Part shown: positions 14,847 to 23,468 of the stretch, one piece after another
Numbering within the stretch: position 1 is the first letter of the stretch
How the letters are laid out: each line of letters opens with the position of its first letter
Assembly: GCA_012798535.1 (NCBI GenBank)
Contig: JAAZMZ010000046.1
Span: 1 to 50,939 of the forward strand
Length of the DNA: 50,939 bases
Direction: 5' to 3'
DNA from: Leptolinea sp.
GTDB taxonomy: Bacteria; Chloroflexota; Anaerolineae; Anaerolineales; Anaerolineaceae
Program-made: the position numbers and the translations under genes
The notes under the pieces: model-generated
The model's input: only the letters and a program-made list of their open reading frames with translations
What the model was told of the DNA's origin: nothing
Databases searched by the model: none

Positions 14847-16166
14847 ATGGAACGAACCCTTATCGGCGATCTGCGCGGCAAAATTGGACAATCGGTAACC
14901 ATTCAGGGCTGGCTGCAAGTTTTGCGAGACCAGAAGAAAATGCAGTTCCTTGTCTTGCGCGACCAGACCGGTGCTGTTCAAATAGTGGTTGAAAAAGCTG
15001 CGAGTCCCGATCAGGCGGCTTTAATCTCGTCCTGCGGAGTCGAATCAGCCCTGACTATTACGGGAAAAGTGATCGATAATCCGATCGTCAAACTTGGCGG
15101 AATCGAAATGCAGCTCGAATCCATTGAGATCAATAATAACGCGGCCACTCCCCTGGCTTTCGAACCCTTCGGTGATACCCAGCCAGCGGTTGATTACCGT
15201 CTGGACTGGCGTTACCTTGACCTGCGCCGGCCGGAAAACCTGTTGATTTTTAAGATACAGACCACGGCTGAAATGGCCATGCGCGAATACTGGATGAAAA
15301 ATGGTTTCATTGAGATACACTCACCGAAACTTGTGGGAACCCCCAGTGAAGGCGGAGCAGAGCTTTTTTCATTGGAATATTTTGGTCGCACAGCCTACCT
15401 GGCGCAATCCCCGCAGTTCTATAAACAGATGGCCATGGCAGCCGGTTTTGAAAAGGTCTTCGAGATAGGCCCCGCGTTCCGGGCTGATCCCTCCTTCACT
15501 TCACGTCACATGACGGAATTCGTCAGCATCGATGTAGAATTTTCCTGGATCGAGAGTCATGAAGAAGTCATGGCCCATGAGGAAAAACTCCTGCAATATG
15601 CCTATCAGAAGGTCAAAGAGATTCACGGCGAAGAAATTAAAAGTAAATTCGGTTTTGAGCTGGAAGTGCCCTCTGTACCCTTCCCCCGCTTGACCATGGC
15701 GGAAGCTCAAAAAGTTCTGAAGGAACGCAACTATATTGTGCCTTCAACTACCAAAGGCGATATTGACCCGGGCGGCGAACGTGAGATCGGCCAATATATC
15801 AAAGAAAAATATGGCCATAACTTTGTGTTCATAACCGACTGGCCTATCGAAGTGCGGCCGTTCTATCATATGCGCCACACCGATAATCCGAGGTTGACCC
15901 GAAGCTTCGACCTGATCGCCAGCGGGCTTGAGATCACCACAGGTGCCCAGCGCGAACACCGGCGAGATGTCCTCGAAAAACAGGCCCTGGAAAAAGGTCT
16001 GCGTCTGGATATCCTCAATACCTACCTGGATTACTTCAAATTCGGCTGCCCTTCGCATGGCGGTTTCGGGCTGGGTCTCTCACGGTTGATGATGGTTATG
16101 CTGAATCTGGAGAACGTTCGGGAAGCCGTCTTTGTGTTTCGCGGACCCAATCGTCTGGATCCATAG
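14847..16166 (+). CDS. aspS: Aspartyl-tRNA synthetase, archaeal/non-discriminating type
   Basis: The 439-aa length fits the compact archaeal AspRS, which lacks the large bacterial insertion domain. The N-terminal OB fold (about 1-105; VTIQGWLQVLRDQKK and LVLRDQTGAVQIVV) binds the anticodon. The class II core has FRADPSFTSRHMTEF (motif 2), TRSFDLIASGLEITTGAQREHR and HGGFGLGLSRL (motif 3). In the archaeal type this form often also charges tRNA-Asn for amidation. The extreme C-terminus reads VFVFRGPNRLDP where archaeal AspRS has a PRDxxRLTP-like ending, so specificity deserves checking. GGAGGA precedes ATG 14847. Confidence 0.85.
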   Translation: MERTLIGDLRGKIGQSVTIQGWLQVLRDQKKMQFLVLRDQTGAVQIVVEKAASPDQAALISSCGVESALTITGKVIDNPIVKLGGIEMQLESIEINNNAATPLAFEPFGDTQPAVDYRLDWRYLDLRRPENLLIFKIQTTAEMAMREYWMKNGFIEIHSPKLVGTPSEGGAELFSLEYFGRTAYLAQSPQFYKQMAMAAGFEKVFEIGPAFRADPSFTSRHMTEFVSIDVEFSWIESHEEVMAHEEKLLQYAYQKVKEIHGEEIKSKFGFELEVPSVPFPRLTMAEAQKVLKERNYIVPSTTKGDIDPGGEREIGQYIKEKYGHNFVFITDWPIEVRPFYHMRHTDNPRLTRSFDLIASGLEITTGAQREHRRDVLEKQALEKGLRLDILNTYLDYFKFGCPSHGGFGLGLSRLMMVMLNLENVREAVFVFRGPNRLDP

Positions 16167-16289
16167 CACGATCGCAGGATAGTATTCATGCTTTCTGAGA
16201 AATTGTTCCACATGGTGACATGTTACTAACGGTTACCCGCACAGTTACAGGCAGGATGCCGATGTTTAACGTCAGGTCAGGAGGAAGAG

Positions 16290-17285
16290 ATGCCCAATGC
16301 AGTTCATATCCGGCATGACCGGATTCAATATGGTGATGTGAAACTTTACGCCGGAACTGGATGTCCGGAACTAGCTTCGAACATTGCCGGTTACTTGCGG
16401 ATGCCCCTGTGCGAGCGCGATGTGATCGTCTTTCCCAACGATAACTTATTTGTTCAACTGCATACCAGCGTGCGCGGGCAGGATTGCTATGTGATTCAGA
16501 CTACATCGGCACCCGTGCACCGCAATTTAATGGAATTGTTGATCATGCTGCAAACTCTGCGGCTGGATTCGGCAGCACGCATCACCGCAGTCATACCCTA
16601 TCTGTGTTACGCACGCTCCGATAAAAAAGATCAGCCCCGTGTGCCCATCACAGCCCGGCTGGTTGCCGATATGATCGAAGTTGCCGGCGCGGATCGTTAC
16701 ATCACCATGGATCTGCACGCCGGTCAGATTCAGGGATTCTTCTCCATTCCCGGTGATGTGATGACGGCATTTTACATTTTGACGGATTATTTGAAGAAGA
16801 AACAGCCCACCATGAAATCACCGGTGGTAGTCACGGCCGATCTGGGCTTCGCCAAGAAAGCCCGGAATTTTGCCCAGAAACTGGATACTCCTCTGGCATT
16901 CATCGAAAAACGCCGGGTAGCCAATGATTCCAAAGCCGAAGCGTTGACATTTATCGGGGATGTCAATGACCGCGATGCCATTATCGTGGATGACGAAATC
17001 AACACCGGTGGTTCCATGGTACAGGCAGTCAACCTGGTAAAGGAATGCGGCGCCCGGAATGTTTACATGGTGTTCGTTCATCCGGTGCTTTCTGATCCGG
17101 CCTCTCAGGTTTTATCCGCCCTGCCGGTTACAGAATTCATCACCACCGATACCATCCCTATCCCGGCTGAAAAAGCCTTCCATTTTGGTGATCGTTTAAA
17201 GATACTCTCTGTATCCCGTTTACTGGGAGAAGTCATCATGCGCGCTAACGAAGGCCGCTCGGTTGGTGCCCTGTTCAATGAATAG
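16290..17285 (+). CDS. prs: Ribose-phosphate pyrophosphokinase (PRPP synthetase)
   Basis: The 331-aa enzyme makes PRPP from ribose-5-phosphate and ATP for nucleotide, His and Trp synthesis. Landmarks are FPNDNLFVQLHTSVRGQDCY, YLCYARSDKKDQPR (flexible ATP loop), TMDLHAGQIQGFF (metal/ATP site) and DDEINTGGSM (PRPP-binding loop). AGGAGG lies 8 nt before ATG 16290. The mutM gene begins 9 nt after its stop, so the two are probably co-transcribed. The 123-nt gap before it contains only a small stem ACATG-GTGA-CATGT (16210-16223). Confidence 0.93.
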   Translation: MPNAVHIRHDRIQYGDVKLYAGTGCPELASNIAGYLRMPLCERDVIVFPNDNLFVQLHTSVRGQDCYVIQTTSAPVHRNLMELLIMLQTLRLDSAARITAVIPYLCYARSDKKDQPRVPITARLVADMIEVAGADRYITMDLHAGQIQGFFSIPGDVMTAFYILTDYLKKKQPTMKSPVVVTADLGFAKKARNFAQKLDTPLAFIEKRRVANDSKAEALTFIGDVNDRDAIIVDDEINTGGSMVQAVNLVKECGARNVYMVFVHPVLSDPASQVLSALPVTEFITTDTIPIPAEKAFHFGDRLKILSVSRLLGEVIMRANEGRSVGALFNE

Positions 17286-17294
17286 GTAAACCTC

Positions 17295-18125
17295 ATGCCG
17301 GAACTACCGGAAGTGGAGACAATTGTCCGTGCCCTGAAGAACGGTGGGCGCGGCGAAGCCTCCATATTGGGCAAGAAGATCAAATCCGGCGAAATCTTAT
17401 GGCAAAAGACCCTGGAATACCCGGGCAGATCTGAATTTGAAGCCGCCATAGTGGATCGAGGTGTTATGGATGTCGGCCGGCGGGGAAAATTCATCGACAT
17501 CGATCTGGGTGAAAGCCACCTGTTGATCCATTTGCGAATGAGCGGTGATCTGCGGGTGGAGCTACCGCCCTTGTCAGAGGCACTGCCCCATGATCGGTTT
17601 CTGCTTAATTTCAAGGATGGTTCACGTCTGGCTTTCAATGACACACGAAAATTCGGGCGTATCTGGCTGACACAATCAACCGCCACACCCTTGAAAAACC
17701 TGGGGATCGACCCTTTCGATGAGGTTTTGACCACTGACCTGTTCTTTTTAAATTTGCATAAAAAGAAAAAACAAATAAAATCACTTTTATTAGACCAATC
17801 ATTTATCGCAGGTCTCGGAAACATTTATACGGATGAAAGCCTTCACCGGGCCGGAATTCATCCAATTCGGTCTTCGAATTCCCTGACCCTTCAAGAAGCG
17901 GGAAGACTCCTGCAGGCCATCAGAGCCACTCTGAATGAAAGTATCGAACGCAACGGCGCGAGCATCGATTGGGTTTATCGGGGTGGTGAATTCCAGAATA
18001 GTTTTCGGGTTTACCAGCGAACAGGAAGGCCCTGTTTGATTTGTGGGACAACGATCGAAAGGATTGTTGTCGGGCAGCGCGGAACACACTTTTGCCCACA
18101 GTGTCAGCCGGAAGGGGTGGGATGA
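17295..18125 (+). CDS. mutM: Formamidopyrimidine-DNA glycosylase
   Basis: The 276-aa Fpg starts MPELPEVETIV, giving the catalytic Pro2 after Met removal and Glu3. GRRGKFIDIDL carries the conserved beta-hairpin Lys. The helix-two-turn-helix has LLDQSFIAGLGNIYTDESL. The C-terminal zinc finger is CLICGTTIERIVV to FCPQC, with four Cys. It excises 8-oxoguanine and ring-opened purines and nicks the abasic site. All key residues are present. The last bases overlap the next gene (ATGATGA), a coupled arrangement. Confidence 0.95.
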   Translation: MPELPEVETIVRALKNGGRGEASILGKKIKSGEILWQKTLEYPGRSEFEAAIVDRGVMDVGRRGKFIDIDLGESHLLIHLRMSGDLRVELPPLSEALPHDRFLLNFKDGSRLAFNDTRKFGRIWLTQSTATPLKNLGIDPFDEVLTTDLFFLNLHKKKKQIKSLLLDQSFIAGLGNIYTDESLHRAGIHPIRSSNSLTLQEAGRLLQAIRATLNESIERNGASIDWVYRGGEFQNSFRVYQRTGRPCLICGTTIERIVVGQRGTHFCPQCQPEGVG

Positions 18126-18991
18126 TGAATACAGTCACAATCAGTACAACTCTGGCCATAGCGATCACCTGTATGATCATCGGTTTTGTAACCGGTGGTT
18201 TCATCGGGTATCGCAATAAGGATTCAAAGAAAAAGACACCTGAAGGAGCCGTGGAACCAGCGCACACACCCTCGCAGCAAACACCGGCTCCTCTGGCTGA
18301 TCCCGCGAAGTATACGGAGTTGCTGCGGCTTTGGCGAAATAAAGAAAATAATGGTCTTTTTGTGGAAACCAGCGGACACCTGCTGGGCTCTTCCGAACCC
18401 CTCAATTCCGCACAAAAAAGCCGTTTCATCGATTTAATGAAAGAACTGGCCGGCTGGCTGAATACCCCCTTGAGAGAGATCATGGGATCAGACACCGAGA
18501 TTATCAATCCCCCCTCCAAACCGCTGCCCCCCGTGGAAGCTCAACCTGTGGAAGCGGTTTCTTCAGAACCAGCTATTCCGGCCGCTGTGGTAAAAGCCAG
18601 CGAACCGATTAAGACTGACCCGCTGCCGGTTCCCCTTCCCGTACCGCCGGTTCCTGCAACCGCCAGCCCGGCGATCGAAGTTCAAAGTCCCAATCCTCCG
18701 GTCGTCAGCCGGATACCGTCACAACCAGTGATCCGGCCAGCAGTAGAACAGACCAAGAAAACACCAACCTCTATGGTCGAACAGATCGATGAAATTTTGC
18801 AGGAGATCATTCAAAATTCAGATGATCCCACCCGAATCATCAAACTGACAGAAGAAAAGCAGGATGGCGTGATCGTCTGGATCGGGCATGAACGTTTTAT
18901 CGGCATTGACACCGTGACGGATCAATCCGCCATAGCCTTGATTCGCGCGGCCGTCAAGGAATGGGACCGCCGCACGGAAAATCGGGGATAG
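18122..18991 (+). CDS. Uncharacterised single-span membrane protein with Pro-rich region
   Basis: This 289-aa protein has no family that I recognise. One N-terminal membrane segment (about residues 7-30; LAIAITCMIIGFVTGGFIGY) is followed by a basic stretch KDSKKK. Next come a predicted helical segment with LLRLWRNKENNGLFVETSG, a long Pro/Val/Ala-rich linker (about 125-210), and a C-terminal domain of about 75 residues starting at MVEQIDEILQEIIQ. ATG 18122 overlaps the mutM stop; the next codon is also ATG. GGAAGGGG is a plausible ribosome-binding site. The middle part (LLGSSEPLNSAQKSRFIDLMKELAGWL) looks like a repeated cytoplasmic helical module. Function unknown. Confidence 0.75.
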   Translation: MMNTVTISTTLAIAITCMIIGFVTGGFIGYRNKDSKKKTPEGAVEPAHTPSQQTPAPLADPAKYTELLRLWRNKENNGLFVETSGHLLGSSEPLNSAQKSRFIDLMKELAGWLNTPLREIMGSDTEIINPPSKPLPPVEAQPVEAVSSEPAIPAAVVKASEPIKTDPLPVPLPVPPVPATASPAIEVQSPNPPVVSRIPSQPVIRPAVEQTKKTPTSMVEQIDEILQEIIQNSDDPTRIIKLTEEKQDGVIVWIGHERFIGIDTVTDQSAIALIRAAVKEWDRRTENRG

Positions 18992-18992
18992 A

Positions 18993-19544
18993 TCATTCCT
19001 GCTGCTGCGTTTTTTCTGTTTCCGGATTGGGTATTGCCGACATCTTGATGAGCAGGTTTTCGAAATCTTCCACCCGCGTAATTAGGGTGGTCACGATTTC
19101 TTTAAAATCAGCTTCATCAAGTTTAGACATGACGGCATTGTGCATATAGGTATAGACAAGTTTTTCCCCAATTTGTTCCAGACACCAGAAGCCGATCTTT
19201 GTTTTGGCGTTTATCTGCATCAGGGATGAGGAGATGAAGTGAGGCACCTTCTCCAGTGAATCGAATGCCGCGAAACTGGGGATCGAGAATTCCAGATCAT
19301 TATCCATATTGAAAATGAAAAGCGTCTGGGTGCGTGATCCATCTACGGCAAATTCGATGACAGCATGTTCATAATCTGCTTCCCTCATCAGCCACTGATT
19401 ATTCGAACACATCCGTTTGACGAATGTCCAGAAGTCTTCCGCAGATTGGGTTCCCGGTACAGAGTTTTCATCATTTTGTTGGGGAATATTTTGTTCCACG
19501 AGTCCCATCCATTTATTGGTGATCGATAATAATAATTCTAGCAT
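18993..19544 (-). CDS. Conserved-looking hypothetical protein (YbjN/chaperone-like fold possible)
   Basis: The 183-aa soluble protein has no family that I recognise with certainty. Alternating beta strands and helices (YEHAVIEFAVDGSRTQTLFIF, LEFSIPSFAAFDSL, KTKIGFWCLEQIGEKLVY and a C-terminal helix) recall the YbjN / type III secretion chaperone fold. This is weak inference. It is convergent with the membrane-protein gene at 18122, with only one base between stops. ATG 19544 has no ribosome-binding site, and a TAGAAT box lies just inside the frame, so a shorter start at MGLVEQ is possible. The C-terminus is Gln/Glu/Thr-rich. Confidence 0.65.
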   Translation of the reverse strand: MLELLLSITNKWMGLVEQNIPQQNDENSVPGTQSAEDFWTFVKRMCSNNQWLMREADYEHAVIEFAVDGSRTQTLFIFNMDNDLEFSIPSFAAFDSLEKVPHFISSSLMQINAKTKIGFWCLEQIGEKLVYTYMHNAVMSKLDEADFKEIVTTLITRVEDFENLLIKMSAIPNPETEKTQQQE

Positions 19545-19620
19545 GAACGCAGAGTTGGTTTATTTGGGACTTCCCGGTAGAATATGCCTTATAACACATA
19601 CAGGAAATCAGACCTTAACC

Positions 19621-20016
19621 ATGGCATCCATTGACCAGATACGAGAGATTTATAGAAAAATCGAGCAAGGCCAGATTTCTTCGGAAGAGGGAGTCAGACA
19701 GATCAAGGCTCTTGAACGCGGAGAGTCCGGCGCGACCGGCACAAAACCAGAGGGGAGCAGGAAACGAAGAAATAAGAAGAGCCGCTGGGTTAGAATCCAG
19801 GTTTCCGAGATTAACAGCGACAGGGAGAAGATCAATATCCGGTTACCCGTCAATGTTGTGGATACGGGATTTCAAATGGGTGCGCGCTTTGTACCGAACG
19901 GATTCGATGTTGACATAAACCGCCTCATTCGGGCTATTAAGAAGGGTGAGCCCGGCACAATCATCGAAACGGGTAACAGGCAGTCTTCAGAGAGAGTGAT
20001 CATCACCCTCGAGTAA
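19621..20016 (+). CDS. SHOCT-like N-terminal-helix protein
   Basis: The 131-aa protein starts at ATG 19621 (MASIDQIREIYRKIEQGQ). The first 40 residues form the short helical SHOCT-like motif (IEQGQISSEEGVRQIKALERG). A basic linker rich in Arg/Lys follows, then a domain with WVRIQVSEINSDREKINIRLP, matching a pattern seen in YvlB/DUF2089-related proteins that carry a SHOCT-like segment. Function is unknown in the family; roles in membrane-stress or regulatory complexes have been suggested for relatives. A TAGAAT box at 19578-19583 is a plausible -10. It is monocistronic. Confidence 0.6.
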   Translation: MASIDQIREIYRKIEQGQISSEEGVRQIKALERGESGATGTKPEGSRKRRNKKSRWVRIQVSEINSDREKINIRLPVNVVDTGFQMGARFVPNGFDVDINRLIRAIKKGEPGTIIETGNRQSSERVIITLE

Positions 20017-20058
20017 TGCCGACGGTGATTCAGACCTGCCAGACTGAAACCCTGTCGT

Positions 20059-20307
20059 TTATTTCACCTCTTCCACCCGCACGTTCGGGAAAAATTGGTG
20101 TATCGTCCCTTCGACCCATCCATGCAGCGTAACAGGAGATAACGGACATCCCAGGCAGGCTCCACCCAGGCGGACTTTAACCGTTTCCCCATCGAATTCG
20201 ATCAGCGAAACACTCCCTCCATGGTAGTGGCTGATATATGAATCCAATTGTTCGATCAACGCCTTCATCTGTTCTTGTTCGGGAAATGCAGGAGGCGGGA
20301 CAGACAT
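20059..20307 (-). CDS. NifU C-terminal-domain (iron-sulfur scaffold) protein
   Basis: The 82-aa protein is a single NifU-like domain. The CxxC cluster-binding motif CLGCP sits in GGACLGCPLSPVTL, with an upstream helix and the typical SLIEFDGETVKVRLGG. Such proteins bind and hand over [4Fe-4S] or [2Fe-2S] clusters. It is 9 nt downstream of the cyclic-nucleotide-binding gene, so the two are likely one operon. The start is ATG 20307; GGTG is present but there is no strong ribosome-binding site. Confidence 0.87.
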   Translation of the reverse strand: MSVPPPAFPEQEQMKALIEQLDSYISHYHGGSVSLIEFDGETVKVRLGGACLGCPLSPVTLHGWVEGTIHQFFPNVRVEEVK

Positions 20308-20316
20308 TGTTACACC

Positions 20317-20877
20317 TCACATTTTCGGATTAAATTCCATTCCATGCGTTAATAGTGCCAGAACTTCATCATAGGTGCTTCGCAAACGATCGGCGATTCC
20401 GGAAGCCAGTCTTTCCAATAGTATCATACCCAGATCAGGATTAGTTTTACAAAATTCTTGCAAATGTTGAACCTGGATCCTGACAGCGGAGCAGGGAGAT
20501 GCAGTATAGGCCGAGGATGTGTACCTGGGTCTTCCCAGTGCGGCCGACCAGCCAAAAACATCCTCCGGGCAGATACGGGCTATGGTTAAAGCCTCGCCAT
20601 CGTAAGGCTTATATTTAACAATAACTTCCCCCTCCAGAAGAATAAAGAAGGCTTCAGCCGCAGCATCCTGTTGAAAAATTCTGTACTGATCAGGAAAAGT
20701 ACACGGCTCTAACAATGGAAGGATCAAATCGATATTACGTTGATCCCATCCCTTAAAAATGGACAAATTCCATAATTTCTTCTGGAACATAAAATCCATA
20801 TTACTTGAAGGCGGATGGGGCAGGTAGTGGAAAATTTCCCTGTTGCCTTTGCTGATACTCACGTAAAGTACGTGCAT
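20317..20877 (-). CDS. Cyclic nucleotide-binding (CAP_ED) domain protein without DNA-binding domain
   Basis: Up to 186 aa; ATG 20799 (MDFMFQKKLW, 160 aa) is an equally reasonable start because neither candidate has a ribosome-binding site. One cNMP-binding barrel covers most of the protein: KGWDQRNIDLILPLLEPCTF, YRIFQQDAAAEAFFILLEGEV, ARICPEDVFGWSAALGRPRYTS and the C-terminal helix. The phosphate-binding cassette is modified (GRPRYTSSAY), so true nucleotide binding is uncertain. There is no helix-turn-helix, so it is not a CRP-type factor. Co-transcription with the NifU gene suggests a link to redox or iron-sulfur status (inference). Confidence 0.8.
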   Translation of the reverse strand: MHVLYVSISKGNREIFHYLPHPPSSNMDFMFQKKLWNLSIFKGWDQRNIDLILPLLEPCTFPDQYRIFQQDAAAEAFFILLEGEVIVKYKPYDGEALTIARICPEDVFGWSAALGRPRYTSSAYTASPCSAVRIQVQHLQEFCKTNPDLGMILLERLASGIADRLRSTYDEVLALLTHGMEFNPKM

Positions 20878-20955
20878 TTTGACAGGGTTATTCGTGAATC
20901 AATCAATATTTCGATTACGAATATCTCTATAATGACTCTCGAATTCCAGATGTAC

Positions 20956-22374
20956 TTATCGAAGGATTTCGTTCAGTAAGGTTTGTGCCTTTTCTGCTGC
21001 CGCATGCATCACACGGGCCGGGTCGGCGGAAGGATTTGTGACCAAAGTTTCCAGGGCTTCCACCAGAACTGGATGAGCGGTCTGGTCCCAGTAAGGTGTT
21101 CGGCTGTAACCACGCGGTTTAATGAAATTCAATTCCTGGTAAAAGATTTTGTACAGAGGATCTTTGGAATAGCTTTCATCATTCACTACAGATGCCAGCA
21201 CGGGCAGATGCCATTCTTTCCATATCGATGCACTGGCCGGACCATTTTCGTAGAGTAAAAATCTTCCTGCGTCCAGCGGATAACGTGAGTTGGTTGTTAT
21301 TCCGCTTCCACTCCAAAAGAGGATATTTACCCGCAGCGCATCATGTGGAGGAGCCGCAACGCCCAGATCGATATTCGGGTTTATCCGGTATTCCGCCTCA
21401 CTCCAATATCCCCCGATCACCATGGCGGCTTTGCCGTCAAGAAATTCCGTATTGCCGCCCGTCCAGGCATAAAGATCGACCGGCGGAGGAGCGACTTTTT
21501 CGATCGTGTATAAACCAGCGTAGAATTCGGCTGCTCGAATGGCCTCAGGGGCATCCATATATCCGATGAACTGCCGGCCATCTTCACTGATCAGTGAACC
21601 ACCGGCTGAAAGCACCCAGTATTCGAATCCCTTTTCCCAGGCGGCATTCATCTGGATTCCCCATTGTTCGGGGATCCCATCTTTATTTCGGTCTTTTGTC
21701 AACCGCCTTGCGGCGGAAAGTAGATCATCCCATGTCCAATTATCCATAGGAAAACCTACTCCGGCATTCTGGAAGAGCTTCTTATTGTAGAACAGAACCA
21801 GGGTGGAGAAATCTTCCGGGAGTAAATATTGTATTCCGCCTGCCTGCCCCGGTTCCAGCAGACCGGGATAATAAAGAGAAGGATCAAAATCAGCCGGGTC
21901 AATGGCATCGGTGAATGGTGCCAGAATTTCTTCTTGAACAAAATACCGCAGCTTATCATCAGAAAGATAGATGATATCCGGGGCACTGCCCGCCATGTGC
22001 AAACGCGTAAGGCGGGAATAGTAATCCGTGCCTGCCATGGGCTCCACCTGAACCAGCGTCTCGCGATGTTCCTTTTCATATTCATCGATGATCTGATGGT
22101 AGGGAAACAGGTCTGTGCCTGTCAAACCGGTACCCAGACGAATGACATGGATCGGATCTACTGGCGCAGCCATTTCGGTGGCTGACGGTGGCGTGGGTGA
22201 TGGCTGCGGGGTTGCTGTTAAAAGCGGACAGGGAGTGCCGGTGGACGTGGGGCATTTTTGAGTGACATCCGGTTCCTGTGGCGGGGTGGATGGACAGGTG
22301 CAAGCTGTGAAAAAGGAAATGCTGACGATAAGAATGATCAACCGAAACCGCGAAACATGATTCCCTGAAACCAT
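20956..22374 (-). CDS. Family 1 extracellular solute-binding lipoprotein, orphan
   Basis: The 472-aa protein starts at ATG 22374, chosen for GGGGGA 4 nt upstream (an in-frame ATG 18 nt further is possible). The lipobox FFTAC is followed by a Thr/Pro-rich linker with further Cys residues (CTCPS, KCPTSTGTPCP). The body is a family-1 sugar-binding fold: DIIYLSDDKLRYFVQ, LYYNKKLF-like VLFYNKKLFQNAG, WTWDDLLSAARRLTKDRNKDG, KAAMVIGGYW. Such proteins feed maltose/oligosaccharide-type transporters. No permease or ATPase of that type is nearby; it lies just below the opp terminator, so it depends on distant partners or acts as a sensor. Confidence 0.85.
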   Translation of the reverse strand: MVSGNHVSRFRLIILIVSISFFTACTCPSTPPQEPDVTQKCPTSTGTPCPLLTATPQPSPTPPSATEMAAPVDPIHVIRLGTGLTGTDLFPYHQIIDEYEKEHRETLVQVEPMAGTDYYSRLTRLHMAGSAPDIIYLSDDKLRYFVQEEILAPFTDAIDPADFDPSLYYPGLLEPGQAGGIQYLLPEDFSTLVLFYNKKLFQNAGVGFPMDNWTWDDLLSAARRLTKDRNKDGIPEQWGIQMNAAWEKGFEYWVLSAGGSLISEDGRQFIGYMDAPEAIRAAEFYAGLYTIEKVAPPPVDLYAWTGGNTEFLDGKAAMVIGGYWSEAEYRINPNIDLGVAAPPHDALRVNILFWSGSGITTNSRYPLDAGRFLLYENGPASASIWKEWHLPVLASVVNDESYSKDPLYKIFYQELNFIKPRGYSRTPYWDQTAHPVLVEALETLVTNPSADPARVMHAAAEKAQTLLNEILR

Positions 22375-22408
22375 ACTTCCCCCACACACCATTTTTTCAT
22401 TACGGGCC

Positions 22409-22455
22409 AGAAAAAACAGGTTCTCTGAAAGTCTTTACAGATCAGAGAACCTGTT
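22409..22455 (-). terminator. Strong Rho-independent terminator of the opp operon
   Basis: The arms AACAGGTTCTCTGA (22415-22428) and TCAGAGAACCTGTT (22442-22455) form a perfect 14-bp stem with a 13-nt loop. In the minus-strand transcript it is followed by TTTTTT. It lies directly after the last permease gene. Confidence 0.92.
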
Positions 22456-22466
22456 CATAATTCTAC

Positions 22467-23444
22467 TTAATCATTTCCTCGGCCGCGCATGCGTGGATCA
22501 AGAATATCCCGCAGGGCGTCGCCTACCAGATTCCAGGCCAGTACAAAGAGAATGATCGCCAGGCCGGGATAGACTACGATATACCAGTACTGTCCGAGTG
22601 ACGGTATCCAGGTACGCGCGAAACTGATCATCTGTCCCCAGTCAGCATATCCACGCTGGGCTCCAAGCCCCAGAAAACTTAATGCCGCGAAGGTCAAAAC
22701 ATAAGACCCGATATCCATGGAAGCCAGAACAAGTACCGGGAAGACAGCATTCGGAAGCAGGTGCTTGAAAAGGATGCGGATATCACTGGCGCCGATCAAC
22801 TTTGCGGCTACAGCATATTCCTGCTCTTTTACAGAAAGGATATTCCCGCGAATGACTCGGGCGTAGGTCATCCAGCCAAACACGATGATGGCCAGCATTC
22901 CTGTCAGAATTTGGATCTGAATGGGATCAAGGTCTTTCGCCGGGCTCTGCCCGAAAGTGAGCATCGCAAGACCTTTGGCCAGCACAACCAGGAAGTTCGC
23001 TTCTCCCCGGCCGTAGACAGTCTGCAACACAGAGGTCAGAGTGATGGCTGCCAGCAGGAAGGGGAATACCAAAAATATCTCGGTTATCCGCATCAAAACT
23101 TCATCAATCCACCCGCCATAGAAACCTGCGATGGAACCAATGATCAATCCAATAAAGGTGGTGATAAGGGTGATGACTATACCCACCCGGAATGCCGTGC
23201 GGGTGCCCCAGACGATACCATATAGAATATCATATTGCCCTTCCGTGGTTCCCAGAGGATGGATCTCATTGGGCGGTTTGGGCTGGTTTCCAAATCCGTC
23301 GCGAGGGATGATGTAAATATTGCGGGCATTCTTTTCGGGAGGGGCGATGGCCGGTGCTGCGATGGCCACAATAACAAAACCCAGCAATAGAATGATGCCA
23401 AGCAGAGATGTGGGATTTTTTATTAACCTTCTAACTACATCCAT
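22467..23444 (-). CDS. Oligopeptide/dipeptide ABC transporter permease, OppC/DppC type
   Basis: The 325-aa protein has an N-terminal cytoplasmic plus first membrane segment (NPTSLLGIILLLGFVIVAIA), the large external loop with HPLGTTEGQYDILYGIVWGTR typical of DppC/OppC, and the inner-membrane EAA-like loop (AAKLIGASDIRILFKHLLPN). About six membrane spans are visible. It ends with the characteristic GDALRDILDPRMRG. It would pair with the OppB-type subunit encoded 24 nt upstream. It is the last gene of the operon before the terminator at 22409-22455. Confidence 0.93.
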   Translation of the reverse strand: MDVVRRLIKNPTSLLGIILLLGFVIVAIAAPAIAPPEKNARNIYIIPRDGFGNQPKPPNEIHPLGTTEGQYDILYGIVWGTRTAFRVGIVITLITTFIGLIIGSIAGFYGGWIDEVLMRITEIFLVFPFLLAAITLTSVLQTVYGRGEANFLVVLAKGLAMLTFGQSPAKDLDPIQIQILTGMLAIIVFGWMTYARVIRGNILSVKEQEYAVAAKLIGASDIRILFKHLLPNAVFPVLVLASMDIGSYVLTFAALSFLGLGAQRGYADWGQMISFARTWIPSLGQYWYIVVYPGLAIILFVLAWNLVGDALRDILDPRMRGRGND

Positions 23445-23468
23445 AGATTCCTCATTCTTTGCCGTGTT

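Noticed and set aside
20317..20877. CRP/FNR-type transcription factor
   Set aside because: The protein stops after the nucleotide-binding domain and has no helix-turn-helix.
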